Source: Coriobacteriia bacterium (GTDB taxonomy: Bacteria > Actinomycetota > Coriobacteriia > WRKU01 > WQUG01). Taken from it: 7,335 bases of DNA. The stretch covers positions 1 to 7,335 of the forward strand of contig WREJ01000055.1 of the NCBI GenBank assembly GCA_009779395.1. Direction: 5' to 3'. Shown here in pieces: positions 5,858-7,335 of the stretch. Under the pieces are notes generated by a model that was not told the DNA's origin, did not search any database, and saw only the letters and a list, made by a program, of their open reading frames with translations. A program made the position numbers and the translations under genes. Within the stretch, counting starts at the first letter, position 1, and the number at the start of each line of letters is the position of its first letter.

Positions 5858-6580
5858 CTAAAGGTCGAAAGAATTGCTGCTTTGTAGTATTTTTTGGCAA
5901 AAACTGCGCCGATGAAGGGGCGAAAAACCCTCAGAAATGATGGCGGCACGGTGTTTTGCCGAGCCATAACCCTTGTTTGAAGCAAAGCCGTAGCCACCAT
6001 ATTGCTCATCGGCGACACACATCAGGCGGTCACGCTCGACTTTTGCAAGTATTGATGCAGCGGCAATGCCGGCGATAGTCGCGTCCCCTTTGACAATGGC
6101 AGTTTCACGGTCGAACAGTCTCATCGGCAACCCGTCAATCAGCACCTGGTCAGGACTTCCCTGTAGCTGCAGGCCTTCAAGGGCAAGTAGCATTGCCCGG
6201 CGGAGTGCGACCATTATCCCCCACTGGTCAATATAGGCAGCATCCACATGAGCGACCTGCCATAGCTGGACAGACTCCGCCAGCTTATGTGCCAGTTCCT
6301 CACGTTTTTTCGCCGTCAGTTGCTTGGAATCAGCGATACCTTCGACCGGCTGCCAGTCGGCACCCAGCACCACCGCCGCCGCACTGACCGGGCCTGCGAG
6401 CGCGCCCCGACCAACCTCGTCAATGCAGACAATGGTCGTAGCACCCGCCTGGTACAGCTGGCGTTCATACGCAAAAAGCGTCTCGACAGAATCGAGACGC
6501 TTTACCGTGCGATTATTTTTAGTGCACTGGGTAGTGCTGTCAGTGCTTGCAGTGTCTGTTGTCGCAGCTTGCTGATTCAT
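5858..6580 (-). CDS. rnhB: ribonuclease HII
   Basis: RNase HII cuts RNA in RNA-DNA hybrids and starts removal of ribonucleotides misinserted into DNA. The 240-residue product carries the family motifs in order: CIDEVGRGALAGPV (catalytic D54 and E55), DSKQLTAKKREEL (84-96), VLIDGL (D149) and IVKGDATIAGIAAASILAKV followed by ERDR (D184). The four acidic active-site residues (DEDD) are therefore present. The C-terminal YGFASNKGYG and HRRSF stretches are also typical. The ATG at 6578-6580 has no clear Shine-Dalgarno, and residues 1-25 are Ser/Thr/Asn/Gln-rich and not family-like, so the start is the weakest part of this call; the next residues (RLDSVETLFAYERQL) do look like the usual N-terminal helix. 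Codons 26-36 coincide with a strong hairpin. The TAG stop lies 212 bp before yraN. Confidence 0.95.
   Translation of the reverse strand: MNQQAATTDTASTDSTTQCTKNNRTVKRLDSVETLFAYERQLYQAGATTIVCIDEVGRGALAGPVSAAAVVLGADWQPVEGIADSKQLTAKKREELAHKLAESVQLWQVAHVDAAYIDQWGIMVALRRAMLLALEGLQLQGSPDQVLIDGLPMRLFDRETAIVKGDATIAGIAAASILAKVERDRLMCVADEQYGGYGFASNKGYGSAKHRAAIISEGFSPLHRRSFCQKILQSSNSFDL
6475..6503 (-). terminator. terminator-like hairpin inside the 5' part of rnhB
   Basis: AAAGCGTCTCGA (6475-6486) and its perfect reverse complement (6492-6503) form a 12-bp stem with a 5-nt loop. On the minus, transcribed strand the stem is directly followed by T residues (CGCTTTTTGCG), which is the layout of a Rho-independent terminator. 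It lies inside codons 26-36 of rnhB, about 110 nt after the rplS stop, so it could act as an attenuator that limits read-through from the highly expressed rplS. Being in coding sequence, it would be masked by translating ribosomes. Shape is seen; function is inferred. Confidence 0.5.
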
Positions 6581-6612
6581 CTGGCGTGCAGACAGCTAAG
6601 TGGCAACTTTGC

Positions 6613-6957
6613 CTAGTACTTTTGTTCTTTCAGGCGTGCTGCCTTGCCCACTTTGTCGCGCAGGTAGTACAGTTTCGAGCTACTGACCTTGCCGCGGCTG
6701 ACAATCTCGACCTTTTCAATCTTTGGCGAGTTCACGGGGAAGGTACGCTCGACCCCAACGCCAAAGCTAATCTTGCGCACCGTAAAAGTCTCGCGGTTCA
6801 GCGCACCATGGCGACGAATCACGCGACCCTCAAAAATCTGAATACGTTCACGACTACCCTCAACAATTTTGTAGTGAACCTTTACGTTATCGCCTACCTG
6901 GAATTCAGACAGGTCATCTCGAATCTGCTGCTGTTCCAAAGCGCGAATGACATCCAT
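6613..6957 (-). CDS. rplS: 50S ribosomal protein L19
   Basis: The 114-residue product is the normal length for bacterial L19 and matches it end to end: N-terminal helix MDVIRALEQQQIRDD, FQVGDNVKVHYKIVEGSRER, then the conserved IQIFEGRVIRRHG and ETFTVRKISFGVGVERTFP segments, and a basic C-terminus with KLYYLRDKVGKAARLKE. L19 lies at the 30S-50S interface of the ribosome. The ATG start is supported by AGAGGA 8-9 nt upstream (minus strand, about 6966-6971). An extended -10 promoter lies about 45 bp upstream, and rnhB begins 32 bp after the stop. In many actinobacteria lepB stands between rplS and rnhB; here it is absent. Confidence 0.97.
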   Translation of the reverse strand: MDVIRALEQQQIRDDLSEFQVGDNVKVHYKIVEGSRERIQIFEGRVIRRHGALNRETFTVRKISFGVGVERTFPVNSPKIEKVEIVSRGKVSSSKLYYLRDKVGKAARLKEQKY

Positions 6958-7000
6958 AACTCAAATCCTCTTCTCATCTTAACAAAAGACACGATTGGAT

Positions 7001-7009
7001 AGTATAGCA
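7001..7009 (-). promoter_or_regulatory. probable rplS promoter (extended -10)
   Basis: On the minus strand the sequence reads TGC-TATACT: a five-of-six -10 hexamer (7001-7006) preceded by TG at the extended -10 position. I see no convincing -35 hexamer at 16-18 bp, which extended -10 promoters can tolerate. A start near 6994 would give a leader of about 37 nt before the rplS ATG. This is the best promoter match between the upstream gene and rplS. Confidence 0.5.
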
Positions 7010-7034
7010 TATTGGGACAGAGTTGGCTGTAATT

Positions 7035-7066
7035 AGTAGGGGCGCGCCATCCGGCGCGCCCCTACT
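7035..7066. repeat. perfect 14-bp GC-rich hairpin, REP-like or terminator
   Basis: AGTAGGGGCGCGCC (7035-7048) and its exact reverse complement (7053-7066) flank a 4-nt loop, ATCC. The stem is very stable, and it sits between the upstream membrane-protein gene and the rplS promoter. No U-tract follows on either strand, so it is not a canonical intrinsic terminator. The GTAGGGGCG…CGCCCCTAC outline matches a style of dispersed intergenic palindrome I recall from many bacteria, so a REP-like repeat is my preferred reading; a 3' mRNA stabiliser or factor-assisted stop is also possible. Confidence 0.6.
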
Positions 7067-7080
7067 GTTGATTCTCTACC

Positions 7081-7110
7081 CCGTCACCCCAGACTCGACC
7101 TGGGATCTCT
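7081..7110. repeat. small palindromic intergenic element
   Basis: CCCAG (7088-7092) pairs with CTGGG (7100-7104) around a 7-nt loop, inside a stretch reading CGTCACCCCAGACTCGACC and onward to GGGATCTCTG. The layout resembles, from memory, the dispersed intergenic palindromes of the form GTCAT-CCC…GGGATCTCT seen in many bacterial genomes. Copy number elsewhere in this genome cannot be judged here. It lies just after the stop of the upstream membrane protein on the minus strand, so it could also help end that transcript, although no U-tract follows. Confidence 0.35.
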
Positions 7111-7124
7111 GCACAAGGTGTATG

Positions 7125-7335
7125 TTAGTGCGTCAGCACTTGCAACTCTATCTCACGTCTGCCGCGTCTGGTCACAGTGACCATCACAATCAGACCTACA
7201 ATCGCCATCAGCAACAAGGCTGAACCAAAGTTGCCAATGTCTAGTCCTGCCTCTATGACAGCTGTATGTTCATTGGTAAATGCTGCTCTGTTGGTAGCTT
7301 CTCCCAGTATTTGCATAGGTACGGTAAGTGCAGTA
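7125..7335 (-). CDS. C-terminus of a membrane protein, truncated by the window edge
   Basis: The reading frame is open to the right edge of the window, so only the last 69 or so residues are seen; the in-frame ATG at 7314-7316 is probably internal. The visible part has a polar stretch followed by one hydrophobic helix (roughly SALLLMAIVGLIVMVTV), then an abrupt basic tail TRRGRREIEL and the stop. A final transmembrane helix with a positively charged cytoplasmic tail fits the end of a transporter permease or another polytopic or bitopic protein. I cannot name the family from this fragment; an FtsX-like or other permease is only a guess. It runs in the same direction as rplS, 167 bp upstream of it, and two palindromes plus a separate promoter in the gap suggest that it is a different transcription unit. 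Confidence 0.55.
   Translation of the reverse strand, partial: TALTVPMQILGEATNRAAFTNEHTAVIEAGLDIGNFGSALLLMAIVGLIVMVTVTRRGRREIELQVLTH

Noticed and set aside
5746..6018. Alternative minus-strand frame of 90 residues overlapping the rnhB end and the repeat array
   Set aside because: It lies mostly in another frame of rnhB, and its end is encoded by non-coding repeats; no family resemblance.
6600..6613. Terminator at the rplS end (GGCAA…TTGCC)
   Set aside because: Five-bp palindrome with a 2-nt centre and no U-tract; cannot form a stable hairpin.
1..7335. CRISPR array, tRNA, rRNA, insertion sequence or prophage genes
   Set aside because: No matching repeats, cloverleaf, transposase or phage-type proteins were found; the 11-bp array has no spacers and is not a CRISPR.

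Overview
The window most likely comes from the chromosome of an actinobacterial relative. Coriobacteriia is my best guess, inferred from gene order and protein style and not proven. All supported genes lie on the minus strand and read from the right edge to the left: the C-terminus of a membrane protein, rplS (ribosomal protein L19), rnhB (RNase HII), yraN (UPF0102 nuclease-like protein), comM/yifB (Mg-chelatase-like AAA+ helicase), dprA (DNA processing protein A), a MinD/TadZ-like P-loop protein, an unrecognised two-helix membrane protein, and a RelB/DinJ–YoeB type II toxin-antitoxin pair. The block rplS…rnhB-yraN-comM-dprA is a widely conserved neighbourhood that links translation, RNA/DNA hybrid repair and natural transformation.

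Right part (about 5646-7335): an intergenic stretch carries two palindromic elements and an extended -10 promoter for rplS. rnhB follows closely and contains, early in its coding sequence, a perfect 12-bp stem with a U-tract that looks like a terminator or attenuator. The 212-bp gap between rnhB and yraN holds the most striking signal of the window: nine imperfect 11-bp repeats, each with a TTAA core, at an exact 11-bp period (5676-5774). A perfect DnaA-box 9-mer lies 24 bp away on the rnhB side. The array sits directly upstream of the yraN-comM-dprA operon, where operators for an activator would be expected.

Middle part (about 1923-5645): yraN, comM, dprA and the P-loop gene are tightly packed (12-bp gap, then 8-bp and 7-bp overlaps) and should be co-transcribed. 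ComM extends heteroduplex branch migration and DprA loads RecA on incoming single strands, so the operon is a transformation/DNA-processing unit. The P-loop protein, whose start overlaps the end of dprA, lacks the usual Walker A lysine. It is followed by a bitopic protein with a Q-rich cytoplasmic N-terminus. These two may form a membrane-linked accessory pair; that is inference.

Left part (1-782): a compact toxin-antitoxin module with its own promoter, placed inside a perfect 17-bp inverted repeat that probably serves as the autoregulatory operator. Positions 1-154 hold no gene I can support.
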